Shown here one piece after another: positions 46,165 to 54,831 of a DNA stretch of 64,000 bases. The stretch lies in assembly GCF_017814275.1 (NCBI RefSeq), contig NZ_JAGIYQ010000006.1:1-64000 (forward strand). The letters are read 5' to 3'. Each line of letters starts with the position of its first letter. The first letter of the stretch is position 1. The notes under the pieces were generated by a model. The model searched no databases. It saw only the letters and a list, made by a program, of their open reading frames with translations, and was not told the origin of the DNA. This stretch comes from Gottfriedia endophytica. Lineage in GTDB: Bacteria; Bacillota; Bacilli; Bacillales; Bacillaceae_G. Made by a program: the position numbers and the translations under genes.

Positions 46165-46216
46165 ATTCTCATTTTATTCTCATTCTAATCTTAAAGCAAT
46201 TAAAAAGTATTTTCAA
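46165..46216 (-). promoter_or_regulatory. suf operon promoter with direct repeats at the start site
   Basis: On the minus strand TTGAAA (46211-46216), 17 nt, TAAGAT (46188-46193). Just downstream, over the expected transcription start, ATGAGAAT occurs twice (complements of 46176-46183 and 46165-46172) with an 11-bp period, about one helical turn. A regulator could bind there; it does not look like a Fur or PerR box. Confidence 0.55.
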
Positions 46217-46318
46217 GCCGACAATTTTTAGACACATTTTCAATTCGAGATTCTTGAAATACATATTAATAGGTAGAAACTAATTTTTTTGTACAATTTT
46301 ACTTTAAATTTTTTATTT

Positions 46319-46544
46319 AAGCTGTTTGGGTATACATTGTTGCTATTTTAGTATGTGTAAGTTGATTTCCTCTCCAGGATGCTCGCTTTCCTAGGGGCGT
46401 GAGCTGAGCCTCCTCGTCGCATACGCTCCTGTGGGGTCTCAGCTTTCCCGCATCTCCCACAGGAGTCGAGCACCCTTCCGTTCCATTCAACTTCATTATC
46501 AACTTTATTACTTTAAAAAAACAAAAATCTTTTAAAAGAGCCTT
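46319..46544 (+). repeat. Palindromic element family 1, copy E
   Basis: Core with GTTGATTTCCTCTCCAGG at the left, GCTGAG/CTCAGC inside and GTTCCATTCAAC at the right. Outer arms AAGCTGTTTGGGTATACATT and ATCTTTTAAAAGAGCCTT. It lies in the divergent region between sufC and the DUF2164 gene. Confidence 0.8.
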
Positions 46545-46681
46545 TCTTAAAAATACATGTTACATTTTACATTTGCTAAGTAAACTTATATTAAGTGTGA
46601 TTTACAGCAGACGTGCTTTCCCTTACATTATATTAAGATGTATTTTTTATGGTAAATGATACTAAAAAGGAGAGAATTTTT

Positions 46682-46930
46682 ATGAAAAAAACACTTCAAC
46701 TTTCACCTGAACAACAAAAGGATGCTATAGCTGAACTACAGCACTATTTCGAGCAGGAGCGTGATGAAGAATTAACTGATCTTGCTGGCATGCTGTTACT
46801 AGATTTCATTACTGAGAAAATTGGGCCAATGTTTTACAACAAAGGTATCTCAGATGCACAACGCTTCATGGGAGAACGAGTAGAGGATCTTTATGCTCTT
46901 ATCTTGAAAGAGAGTACTGGGAGAAGATAA
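46682..46930 (+). CDS. DUF2164 family protein
   Basis: An 82-residue soluble, acidic, helical protein (MKKTLQLSPEQQKDAIAELQ, then FEQERDEELTDLAGMLLLDFITEKIGPMFYNKGISDA), a good match to DUF2164; function unknown. ATG 46682 follows AAGGAGA at nine to ten bases; the longer frame to 46649 is not needed. Flanked by two palindromic elements. Confidence 0.8.
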   Translation: MKKTLQLSPEQQKDAIAELQHYFEQERDEELTDLAGMLLLDFITEKIGPMFYNKGISDAQRFMGERVEDLYALILKESTGRR

Positions 46931-46934
46931 GTGC

Positions 46935-46995
46935 GTTTTGAAATAAAATCTGTGAGACTTCTACGTAAAACGAGCCAATCAAGTTCCCTGAGCGA
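46935..46995 (+). repeat. Fragment of palindromic element family 3
   Basis: AAATAAAATCTGTGAGACTT then CTACGTAAAACG aligns with the left half of the element at 431-577. The right half is missing, and family 1 copy F starts at the break. Confidence 0.5.
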
Positions 46996-47207
46996 CCTTG
47001 TTGCTATATAAAAAGATTCGTTGATTTCCACTCCAGGATACTCGCTTTCCTTAGGGGGGGGTGAGCCTCCTCGTTGCTATCGCTCCTGCGGGGTCTCACC
47101 TGTCCCGCTGCTCCCACAGGAGTCTCGCACCTTCCGTTCCAATCTTTTTCATTATCAAGTTCCTTAAAAAACCTTAATAAAAACAAAAATCTTTTAGAAA
47201 ACGGCCT
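46996..47207 (+). repeat. Palindromic element family 1, copy F
   Basis: CTTGTTGCTATATA and GTTGATTTCCACTCCAGG at the left, GGTGAG/CTCACC inside, GTTCCAATC at the right, then an A-rich arm ending CGGCCT. The right outer stem is degenerate. The remaining gap to 47400 is AT-rich with no gene seen. Confidence 0.78.
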
Positions 47208-47400
47208 ATTAATAAGACAAAATTATCTCTACAACTCAACAATCTATTAAAATAGAACCATTTTTACCCAAAATCGACCACTTCATTTTAATTTGAATAG
47301 TTTTTTTATTAGTAATGGTTTAAAATACTTATAGGGGTATATTTTTCAGAAATTAGACACATTTCTAATAAATTAGTTTTTATTTTAAGGAGTGGTTAGA

Positions 47401-48852
47401 TTGACTATTGATTGTTTAACTTCTATTCGAAAAGGAATCATTGGTATTGACCATACTATTGAAACGCCTTATGGCCAAAAGCCTATCTTATATGCTGATT
47501 GGACTGCAAGTGGACGCTTGTATCGTCCGATTGAAGAAAAAATGATGAACGAAATTGGCCCTTATGTGGCGAATACACATACAGAATCCAATACAACAGG
47601 TGCTAAAATGACGAAATTGTATCATGAAGCCCTTTCTCATATTAAGAAACATGTAAACGCCTCCAAAGAAGATGTCATCTTATCTGTTGGAACAGGCGCA
47701 ACAGGTGCAATTAACAAATTACAACGTTTACTCGGACTTCGTGCTCCTGAACGACTTCAAAAATTAATAAAGTTTGATACTAACGAACGCCCTGTCGTAT
47801 TTATCACTCACATGGAACATCATTCCAATCATATTAGCTGGAGCGAATGTTTAGTGGATGTCGTTATTGTGCCACCAAATGAGCAAGGTCTAGTTTGTCC
47901 GATTCAATTGGAAAAAGAAGTTCGTAAGTATTCCGATCGCCCTATAAAAATTGGTTCATTTACCGCTTGTTCCAATGTGACAGGTGTAATGACTCCTTTT
48001 CATAAATTAGCTCGTGTCATGCATGAAAATGATGGACTTTGTTTTATAGACTTTGCAGCTTCTGCTCCATATGTCGAAATTAATATGCGCCCTACTGATC
48101 CACTTGAAAAATTAGATGCTATTTTCTTCTCTCCACACAAATTTTTAGGTGGACCAGGAACAAATGGAATCTTACTATTTGATTCAGCATTGTATCAAAA
48201 TACTGTACCTGATCATCCAGGTGGTGGAACAGTCTTATGGACGAATCCATGGGGCGAGAAAAACTATATCTCAAATATTGAAATCCGTGAAGACGGTGGA
48301 ACACCAGGATTCCTTCAAACCATCCGTACATCTTTAGCTATTCAATTGAAAGAAAAAATGACTGTTAAATCAATTCACGAAAGAGAACAAGTATTACTTG
48401 ACCAATTATGGAACGGATTATCATCGATTGATCAAGTCGTCATTTTAGATAATCGTCACCTTGAAAGATTACCAATCATTTCTCTTTATCTACAAAATAT
48501 TCATCATAACTTAGTTGTTCGTTTGTTGGATGAGCGATTCGGTATCCAAGTACGCGGAGGATGTTCTTGTGCAGGTACATATGGTCACTACTTACTTCAA
48601 ATTGAACGAGAAGTATCCAAATCTATAACTGACCAATTAAATAGTGGTGATTTATCACAAAAACCAGGCTGGATTCGCATCTCTCTTCACCCAACAACAA
48701 CAGATGAAGAAGTAGAAACAATTGTAGAAGCAATTCGCTCTATATGTGAAAACATAGATGAATGGAAACAAGACTATATTTATGATGGCGTTTCAAATGA
48801 ATGGTTTCATAAAAATGTAGTTCCTTCAAATGTAAAAGTCGCAATTGACTAA
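47401..48852 (+). CDS. Aminotransferase class V-fold PLP enzyme (cysteine desulfurase-like)
   Basis: A 483-residue fold-type I PLP enzyme. It has the phosphate-binding loop VGTGATGAINKL (~93-104), substrate-region MEHHSNHISWSE, PLP aspartate FIDFAASAPY and the Schiff-base lysine in FFSPHKFLGGPGTNG (~Lys246). A GGCSCAG motif (~384-390) sits where SufS-type enzymes carry their catalytic cysteine. About 80 residues longer than SufS. Desulfurase or lyase activity is plausible but unproven. TTG 47401 has TAAGGAG eight bases upstream. Confidence 0.85.
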   Translation: MTIDCLTSIRKGIIGIDHTIETPYGQKPILYADWTASGRLYRPIEEKMMNEIGPYVANTHTESNTTGAKMTKLYHEALSHIKKHVNASKEDVILSVGTGATGAINKLQRLLGLRAPERLQKLIKFDTNERPVVFITHMEHHSNHISWSECLVDVVIVPPNEQGLVCPIQLEKEVRKYSDRPIKIGSFTACSNVTGVMTPFHKLARVMHENDGLCFIDFAASAPYVEINMRPTDPLEKLDAIFFSPHKFLGGPGTNGILLFDSALYQNTVPDHPGGGTVLWTNPWGEKNYISNIEIREDGGTPGFLQTIRTSLAIQLKEKMTVKSIHEREQVLLDQLWNGLSSIDQVVILDNRHLERLPIISLYLQNIHHNLVVRLLDERFGIQVRGGCSCAGTYGHYLLQIEREVSKSITDQLNSGDLSQKPGWIRISLHPTTTDEEVETIVEAIRSICENIDEWKQDYIYDGVSNEWFHKNVVPSNVKVAID

Positions 48853-48865
48853 TAAAATTTACAGT

Positions 48866-48904
48866 AAAAAAGACATGATTTTTCAACTAATCATGTCTTT
48901 TTTT
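48866..48904. terminator. Bidirectional terminator
   Basis: AAAAAGACATGATT and AATCATGTCTTTTT arms between convergent genes. Confidence 0.9.
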
Positions 48905-48905
48905 G

Positions 48906-49622
48906 CTATTTATATATAGGAGAAGGAATTACAACCTCAGGCATTCCTGCTGCATAAGCAGCTACTTCATATTCATTAAAGATTAACTTAATTCCACTTT
49001 TATCAAAAACCCATAATCTATCTTGATCAGAAAGTGCAATTTCATTTGCTGAATGAATTAGTGTGTATCCCTTATATTTCTTTTGCAAAATGTTGTATGC
49101 ATAGTTTTGAATTACTTTCTGCTTTCCATTTATCACTTTTGATAAAGGAATTACCTCTCCTGTCGATGTATTAAAATTAATCGCTCTACCTTTCGTATTC
49201 CCATGTGCCCCACCTGTATAAATATATTGATAATAGATGACAGACAAATGATTATTATCGTTGTAAGGTATCTTATAAGTAAATTTATACTCATAAGGAC
49301 GCCATGGCCCCAGACTTGATTTCCAATCTTTCTTAGCAATTCTTTCATCTTCAAGTAGTTTTAAACGGTTTTTATTTGCTGATTGAGCTTCCTTTAAAAG
49401 GGTAGCGTTTATTTTTCTTTGTGCTTTTTGATTTGCTAGTCCTTTTATTTGAGGATAAAAAATTGGTGAATTTTTTATCCGTTTTTCGTAAATGACAGCT
49501 TTTTTAGTAAGTGCTAATTGAGAAAGTTTGGTTGTTTGGTGAGCTTTTGCTTTTACTTCATTAGAAAAAAATGGGCTAATACTTAACATTAACATCAAGA
49601 TGAACAATACTATTTTTTTCAA
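48906..49622 (-). CDS. Secreted DUF4163/DUF3298-domain protein
   Basis: A 238-residue exported protein with signal peptide ~1-25 (MKKIVLFILMLMLSISPFF, cleavage near VKAKA). A DUF4163-like N-terminal region (~40-145; YEKRIKNSPIFYPQIKGLANQKAQ) precedes a DUF3298-like C-terminal region (~150-238; GGAHGNTKGRAINFNTSTGEVIPLSKV). The same pair occurs in the RsiV anti-sigma ectodomain and in PdaC, where it is linked to lysozyme or cell-wall binding. Role here unknown. TTG start after GGAGG. Confidence 0.8.
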   Translation of the reverse strand: MKKIVLFILMLMLSISPFFSNEVKAKAHQTTKLSQLALTKKAVIYEKRIKNSPIFYPQIKGLANQKAQRKINATLLKEAQSANKNRLKLLEDERIAKKDWKSSLGPWRPYEYKFTYKIPYNDNNHLSVIYYQYIYTGGAHGNTKGRAINFNTSTGEVIPLSKVINGKQKVIQNYAYNILQKKYKGYTLIHSANEIALSDQDRLWVFDKSGIKLIFNEYEVAAYAAGMPEVVIPSPIYK

Positions 49623-49780
49623 GTAAATACCTCCAAGACTATATGAATTATTAAGTTATATGTACGTCATAAATATATACATATGATTGAATATAAATAA
49701 TAATTATTTCATGAATAGTATGGATGAGTATCCCGGTTTATATGAGTTAATGTAATTTAATTAGTATCTTCCTTTTTGAC

Positions 49781-49818
49781 AAAAAAATAAAGCCGAGGTT
49801 TTATCCACGACTTTATTC
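49781..49818 (-). terminator. metNPQ operon terminator
   Basis: AATAAAG-CG-GG and CC-CG-CTTTATT arms, followed by T7 on the minus strand. Confidence 0.78.
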
Positions 49819-49856
49819 ACAATATATTCACATTTTGAAATTTGACAGGCACCCAA

Positions 49857-50684
49857 TTACTTCACAGGTACAACTGCACCTTTGTATTTTTTAATGATCC
49901 AATCTTGAATTTGCTTAGAATGTAATGCATTAACTAGTGCTTTGATTTCTGGTTTGTTTTTGTCACCTTTACGTACTGTTATAATGTTAACGTATGGAGA
50001 GTTTTTACCTTCTAGAGCAATTGCGTCTTTTAATGGGTTTAAACCAGCATCGATTGCATAGTTTGTGTTAATTAAAACTGCGTCACCTTCACCATTTTTG
50101 TAAACTTTTGGCAGAAGAGCTGCATCTACATTAGCTTGGAATTGTATGTGTTTTGGATTACTTACAATATCTTTAATTGTTGCAGTTGTTGTATCAATAC
50201 CAGGTTTTAATTTAATTAAACCTTCTTGTTGTAATAAAGTAAGCATACGACCATGGTCAGCTACTGAATTACTCATAATAATCGTTGCTTTATTCGGTAA
50301 TTGTTTTAAGCTTTTATATTTTTTAGAGTACACGCCGATTGGTTCGATGTGAATACCACCAGCATTTTCAAATTTGTAGCCGAATTGTTTCATTTGTGCT
50401 TTTAAATATGGAATGTGCTGGAAGTAGTTAGCATCTAACTCTTTTGAAGCAAGAGCTTTATTTGGTAAAACGTAATCTTGGAATTTTTCAATTTTTAAGT
50501 TAATACCTTCTTTAGCTAAAATCGGTTTAACTTGTTCTAAAATTTCTGCATGGGGTACATTTGATGCACCTACTACTAATTGTTTGTTGTTTTTAGCGTC
50601 AGCTTTGTTTGCTGCATTACATGCTGCTAAAGATAATGCAACAACTCCTGCAGTGATAATCGCGGCAATTTTTTTGAATTTCAT
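49857..50684 (-). CDS. metQ: Methionine-binding lipoprotein MetQ
   Basis: A 275-residue NlpA-family lipoprotein. The signal peptide ends in lipobox LAAC (Cys22). Ligand-binding motifs VGASNVPHAEILEQVKP (~38-54) and FQHIPYLKAQM follow. It delivers methionine (often the D-isomer as well) to the MetNP transporter. AGGAGG precedes the ATG. Last gene of the S-box operon. Confidence 0.95.
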   Translation of the reverse strand: MKFKKIAAIITAGVVALSLAACNAANKADAKNNKQLVVGASNVPHAEILEQVKPILAKEGINLKIEKFQDYVLPNKALASKELDANYFQHIPYLKAQMKQFGYKFENAGGIHIEPIGVYSKKYKSLKQLPNKATIIMSNSVADHGRMLTLLQQEGLIKLKPGIDTTTATIKDIVSNPKHIQFQANVDAALLPKVYKNGEGDAVLINTNYAIDAGLNPLKDAIALEGKNSPYVNIITVRKGDKNKPEIKALVNALHSKQIQDWIIKKYKGAVVPVK

Positions 50685-50704
50685 TTTGATTTCCTCCCTT
50701 TTCT

Positions 50705-51373
50705 TTATCCTCTTTTATCTATTTTTCTTGTGAAAATGTCACCAACAATTTGAATGGCGAACACGATGACTAATATGATGACAGTTGCCACAAATGTAAC
50801 CTCATTATTTCCGCGTTCATAACCTTCCATAAAAGCAAGGTTACCAAGTCCACCACCACCAATTGTTCCAGCCATTGCCGTGTAACCTACAATCGCAATG
50901 GTTGTTACCGTAATGCCTGATAGAATTGCTGGAAGCGCTTCTGGAATTAATACTTTAAGAATAATTGTAAAAGTATTTGCTCCCATTGCTCTTGCTGCCT
51001 CAATAACTCCTTTATCTATTTCACGTAATCCAATTTCAACCATACGTGCATAAAAAGGAGCTGCCCCAATAATTAACGCCGGTAATGCCGCATTTGAACC
51101 AAGCATTGATCCTACGATAATCGTTGTAAAAGGAATTAATAAAATAATTAAAATCATAAATGGAATGGAACGAAATATATTAATAAATGCTGCTAAAAAA
51201 GTATTTGAAAACTTATTTTCTAACAATCCATCTTTACCAGTTAAAAAGAGTAATAGACCTAGAATTAAACCTAAAACAAATGTCGCTATGAGAGAAATAA
51301 TTGTCATATATAACGTTTCCTTTGTTGCGGTAAACATCATATCCCAATCTACATTTGGAAAAAGATTTGTCAT
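50705..51373 (-). CDS. metP: Methionine ABC transporter permease MetP (MetI)
   Basis: A 222-residue permease with five membrane helices and the EAA loop EAARAMGANTFTIILKVLIPEALPAI (~124-149) that contacts MetN. Coupled to metN: only one base separates the two reading frames. Confidence 0.95.
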   Translation of the reverse strand: MTNLFPNVDWDMMFTATKETLYMTIISLIATFVLGLILGLLLFLTGKDGLLENKFSNTFLAAFINIFRSIPFMILIILLIPFTTIIVGSMLGSNAALPALIIGAAPFYARMVEIGLREIDKGVIEAARAMGANTFTIILKVLIPEALPAILSGITVTTIAIVGYTAMAGTIGGGGLGNLAFMEGYERGNNEVTFVATVIILVIVFAIQIVGDIFTRKIDKRG

Positions 51374-51374
51374 A

Positions 51375-52385
51375 TTAAACCACCTCTACTTCTACTTGCT
51401 GTGATTGCAAGTAGCTTACTGCATTTTCTATATTCTCTGTTTTACCAATCATTTGGACAAGTAACGTACCATATGATCCTTCAGAAGTTTGAACAATTTT
51501 TCCGTTTAAAATATTTATTTCAATATTAAACAGTTTTACTGCTTCGGAAATATGTGGCTGTTGTACATGAGATTGTGTAAATGTCAGTTTCTTTGTATTG
51601 CCATTCGAACTTGCATCGCGAGTCAACTCAGTAACAAATTCTTCTGACCCTTTAATTTGTTTAACAAATTTTTTCGTTATATCTTGCTGAGGATTTGTAA
51701 ACACATCTAGAACTGCTCCAAGCTCAACTACTTCGCCATTTTCCATAACTGCTACACGCTGACAAATCTTTTGAATCACATGCATTTCATGAGTGATTAA
51801 AACAATCGTAATACCTAGCCCGCGATTAATATCCGTTAATAAACTTAAAATCGAATCAGTCGTTTCAGGATCTAACGCAGATGTTGCTTCGTCACATAAC
51901 AACACTTTTGGTTCATTAGCTAATGCTCTTGCAATACCTACACGCTGCTTTTGTCCACCACTTAATTCAGATGGATACGCATTTTCTCTTCCTTCTAATC
52001 CAACTAAACGTACTAACTCTTTTGCTCGATCAACACGCTGTTTTTTTGGAACACCAGCAATTTCTAATGGAAATAAGATATTTTCTAATACCGTTCTTGA
52101 CCACAATAAATTGAAATGTTGAAAAATCATTCCGATTTTTTGTCTTTCTTTTCGCAAATGAGATGCTTTACTTTTACTGATTGAAACTCCATCAATCACA
52201 ATCTCACCATCAGTTGGTGTCTCTAATCCATTCAGCATTCGTAGTAGTGTGCTTTTCCCAGCACCACTATAGCCAATCATACCGAATATTTCGCCTTTTC
52301 TGATTGTTAATGATACATTTTTCACTGCATGAACTTGACCATTCTTCCCATTATAAGTTTTACTAATCTGTTGTATTTCAATCAC
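51375..52385 (-). CDS. metN: Methionine ABC transporter ATPase MetN
   Basis: A 336-residue ABC ATPase. Walker A GYSGAGKST, signature LSGGQKQRVGIARAL and Walker B VLLCDEATSALD are complete. A C-terminal ~80-residue NIL (ACT-like) domain (GTLLVQMIGKTENIENAVSYLQ) allows feedback inhibition by methionine. GTG 52385 is preferred over the upstream ATG because AAAGGA lies eight bases before it and the product then begins MIEIQQISKTY like other MetN proteins. Under S-box control. Confidence 0.95.
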   Translation of the reverse strand: MIEIQQISKTYNGKNGQVHAVKNVSLTIRKGEIFGMIGYSGAGKSTLLRMLNGLETPTDGEIVIDGVSISKSKASHLRKERQKIGMIFQHFNLLWSRTVLENILFPLEIAGVPKKQRVDRAKELVRLVGLEGRENAYPSELSGGQKQRVGIARALANEPKVLLCDEATSALDPETTDSILSLLTDINRGLGITIVLITHEMHVIQKICQRVAVMENGEVVELGAVLDVFTNPQQDITKKFVKQIKGSEEFVTELTRDASSNGNTKKLTFTQSHVQQPHISEAVKLFNIEINILNGKIVQTSEGSYGTLLVQMIGKTENIENAVSYLQSQQVEVEVV

Positions 52386-52483
52386 GGGCCTCTTCCTTTC
52401 TTTTCCTGTTTTTATATAAACTCCCACTTAGTTTAATTCTTTTGTAATGATCATGAGCTTCCTAAAGTAAGCCCTATTAACAC

Positions 52484-52518
52484 AAAAAAACCTTTCTGCA
52501 TGATGAGCAGAAAGGTTT
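52484..52518 (-). terminator. S-box expression-platform terminator
   Basis: AAACCTTTCTGC and GCAGAAAGGTTT form a perfect 12-pair stem with seven-nt loop, followed on the minus strand by T7. Confidence 0.92.
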
Positions 52519-52532
52519 ACATATCGAAGTGA

Positions 52533-52648
52533 CCTCTCTCTCATCTTTCAAAGCATACGCTTTGCAGGAATTAGCACCATTTCAACATTGACGTTGACGG
52601 TTGCTGGGCTTCACAGGGCACAGTCCCTCCACCTCTCTTGATAAGAGC
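52533..52648 (-). ncRNA. S-box (SAM-I) riboswitch upstream of metNPQ
   Basis: On the minus strand: CTCTTATCAAGAGAGGTGGA, GGGACTG, GAAGCCC, GCAACC and a closing GATGAGAG, in the canonical order of the S-box aptamer with its kink-turn and four-way junction. Binding of S-adenosylmethionine should favour the terminator 15 bases downstream and switch metNPQ off. Confidence 0.95.
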
Positions 52649-52713
52649 CGTTTATAAAAAACGTTTATATTCAGTTAATATAGTTACGATATTACATTCA
52701 TAATTTCAAACTG

Positions 52714-53070
52714 TCAACAACAAATTTCATTTTTTTCTACACTAGTATATTGAAAAATTGTTTCAAGTAGTAAAAACAAGCGATAATTCCCTTGATAAAC
52801 TACATCATTCAATTTATGAAGCAAACTCAATCTTCTTGTCCCATTTATGATTGATTCCCAAGCATTCTCTCTAAACTGAATGCTTAACTGAGGGTTAAAT
52901 TCTCCTAGTATAGGAGTGAAAAAAGGATAGTGGTTCGAAATTTTAAGCTTCATTTGCTCATCTAACATACGTATTTCAACAAATCGTTCTTCGATCGGCA
53001 AAATAAAATTTATGTGATCTTTTTTATTAAAAAAATAGTTCGCTTTATCAATCCACTCCATCATTTGCAT
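52714..53070 (-). CDS. yusD: Small uncharacterised protein (YusD-like)
   Basis: A 118-residue soluble protein, MQMMEWIDKANYFFNKKDHI, then beta-rich FVEIRMLDEQMKLKISNHYPFF and a helical end with a terminal Cys-Cys. I do not recognise the fold with confidence. The name rests on position, between metN and yusE, where B. subtilis has yusD. GAGGTG precedes the ATG by eight bases. The gap 53071-53330 shows only a terminator. Confidence 0.6.
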   Translation of the reverse strand: MQMMEWIDKANYFFNKKDHINFILPIEERFVEIRMLDEQMKLKISNHYPFFTPILGEFNPQLSIQFRENAWESIINGTRRLSLLHKLNDVVYQGNYRLFLLLETIFQYTSVEKNEICC

Positions 53071-53300
53071 GAATAAACACCTCTTTATTTCATCTTTCTA
53101 ACCTATTCCATAAAAGAGATATTCATCCTTTAATTGATTATCGACAATTCAATTGATTGTTTGACAAATTATCTAACAATGCTCCATTTCACAAATTTAT
53201 TTCCTGAGAAATTTGTCCGTCAAACACTAACTTTGTAGAAAAGAACCTTTTTACAGCACACTTTTAAATGGTAAATAAAACCAAACAGTTTTGTTTTAAA

Positions 53301-53334
53301 ACAAAAAAACATAGCCACCCAAGGCTATGTTTAA
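53301..53334 (-). terminator. yusE terminator
   Basis: AACATAGCC/GGCTATGTT stem with T7 on the minus strand. Confidence 0.86.
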
Positions 53335-53651
53335 GAATTTTTAATTTCAAATGGTTTAAGTAATTCCATTAAATATGGAACTGAATGAAACGCGTAAATC
53401 TTATTTATCATTTCCCCATTCTCTAAAAACAATAAACAAGGAACACTTTCAACTTCCCAGTTATGCACTTCATTTTTAATATCATTTACATTTATTTGAC
53501 CAATTGGAAGATTTGGTAATAACTCTTCTATTATTGTTAGCATTTTAGATGCTACTTGGCATGTACCACACAAAGAAGTGTAAATGTATACAATTGTTGT
53601 TTGATTTAAACTCATTTGTTTTGTCAGTTCTTCTCTTGTCCACTGTTGCAT
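53331..53651 (-). CDS. yusE: Thioredoxin-like protein YusE
   Basis: A 106-residue thioredoxin-fold protein with active-site CGTC (~29-32) in TSLCGTCQVASKML and the cis-Pro segment VESVPCLLF (~72-80). Likely a disulfide reductase of unknown partner. Eleven bases after yusF in the same operon. Confidence 0.88.
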   Translation of the reverse strand: MQQWTREELTKQMSLNQTTIVYIYTSLCGTCQVASKMLTIIEELLPNLPIGQINVNDIKNEVHNWEVESVPCLLFLENGEMINKIYAFHSVPYLMELLKPFEIKNS

Positions 53652-53662
53652 ATTTTACCTCA

Positions 53663-54019
53663 TTAATTCGAACGCAAAAACGTAGAAAATACAGATATAT
53701 CTGCCCCTAAAAGGACACTTGCTAAGTGCTGGCTTGGTGCCGTAGCAACTTCTCTGTAACTACGATCTATATACAAGTGTTCAGCTCGTGGAAACTCTCT
53801 CTTAAGTTGTTTTCGTAACTTTTCACCTGCATCATCTGCATCAACAAGGACGTACACATCACGATAATCAAGTAACTCTGCAAGCTCATCGAGTTTTGTC
53901 GTTCCAACTGTTCCATTTGTACAGATAATATCAATTGGTTCGTTAATAATGGATTGAATTTTTCTTTTATCAGTTGTACCTTCAACAATTATAACTTTCT
54001 TTTGCTCATCTATATTCAC
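53663..54019 (-). CDS. yusF: Toprim domain protein YusF
   Basis: A 118-residue stand-alone toprim domain. The catalytic Glu motif IIVEGTTDK (~10-18) and the DxD motif LVDADDAGEKLRKQ (~58-71) are intact. Related to the small primase-like/RNase M5-type toprim proteins; cellular role unknown. First gene of yusF-yusE. Confidence 0.88.
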   Translation of the reverse strand: MNIDEQKKVIIVEGTTDKRKIQSIINEPIDIICTNGTVGTTKLDELAELLDYRDVYVLVDADDAGEKLRKQLKREFPRAEHLYIDRSYREVATAPSQHLASVLLGADISVFSTFLRSN

Positions 54020-54124
54020 TGGACATCACCTAATAGTAATGGACTATGAAACACTTTATATTATAGATAGTATATTCTATTTTACGTTGTAATTTCCTTT
54101 TCTATAAAAATAATCGTCAATTTA

Positions 54125-54351
54125 GACATTTTCCGTATACTTTGTCGCTATTTAAGAAAGTGATAAGTTGATTTCCACTTCAGGATGCTCGCTTTCCGTG
54201 GGGCGGGCGGTGAGCCTCCTCGTCGCTATCGCTCCTGCGGGGTCTCACCTGTCCCGCTGCTCCCACAGGAGTCTCGCACCTTCCGTTCCAATCAACTATA
54301 TATTCTTTATCAAAATCTTTTCAATAACAACAATCTTTAAGAAAAGAGCCT
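54125..54351 (+). repeat. Palindromic element family 1, copy G
   Basis: GTTGATTTCCACTTCAGG left, GGTGAG/CTCACC inside, GTTCCAATCAAC right; outer arms TTTTCCGTATACTTTGTCGC and AACAACAATCTTTAAGAAAA. It fills the 390-bp gap between yusF and gcvH together with the gcvH terminator. Confidence 0.84.
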
Positions 54352-54370
54352 TTAATAAATCAGCTTTTGT

Positions 54371-54399
54371 AAAAAAAGTGCCCAAAAAGGACACTTTTC
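54371..54399 (-). terminator. gcvH terminator
   Basis: AAGTGTCC/GG(G)CACTT stem, T7 on the minus strand. Confidence 0.78.
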
Positions 54400-54412
54400 T
54401 GTTTCATTTTTA

Positions 54413-54796
54413 TTAGTCTTGTTTGATCATTTCTTCATATTTATCAGCTGTCATTAATTCGTCTAACTCTGATGCATTAGTTGCTTCAACAACAACCATC
54501 CAAGCTTTTTCATAAGGTGATTCATTAACAAATTCTGGATTTTCATCTAAATCAGCATTTACTTCAATAACTTTACCACTAATTGGAGCATATAATTCAG
54601 AAACTGTTTTTACAGATTCAACACTACCGAAAGGCTCATTTACAGTTAGTTCATCTCCAACTTCTGGAAGCTCAACAAACACAATGTCACCTAATTCTGA
54701 TTGAGCGAAATGAGTAATACCAATATAATACTTATTTCCTTCAACTTTCACCCATTCATGTTCTTCTGAATAACGTAATTCTTTTGGAATTGCCAT
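54413..54796 (-). CDS. gcvH: Glycine cleavage system H protein
   Basis: A 127-residue lipoyl carrier. The lipoylation lysine is in [15 protein letters not shown] (Lys63). It shuttles the aminomethyl group in glycine cleavage; in Bacillus it is also the entry point from which octanoyl/lipoyl groups are transferred to other enzymes, linking it to lipA in this window. Follows yusI with 35 bases between, probably one operon. Confidence 0.96.
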   Translation of the reverse strand: MAIPKELRYSEEHEWVKVEGNKYYIGITHFAQSELGDIVFVELPEVGDELTVNEPFGSVESVKTVSELYAPISGKVIEVNADLDENPEFVNESPYEKAWMVVVEATNASELDELMTADKYEEMIKQD

Positions 54797-54831
54797 TTGT
54801 AGTTCCTCCTATGTATAGTTATATATTTAGG

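Noticed and set aside
46317-47186. Minus-strand frames at 46317-46502 and 47004-47186 in family 1 copies E and F
   Set aside because: Repeat-derived and without start signals, as for copy D.
47401-48852. Second sufS gene
   Set aside because: About 80 residues longer, with a different cysteine loop and solitary transcription; kept as a class V PLP enzyme only.
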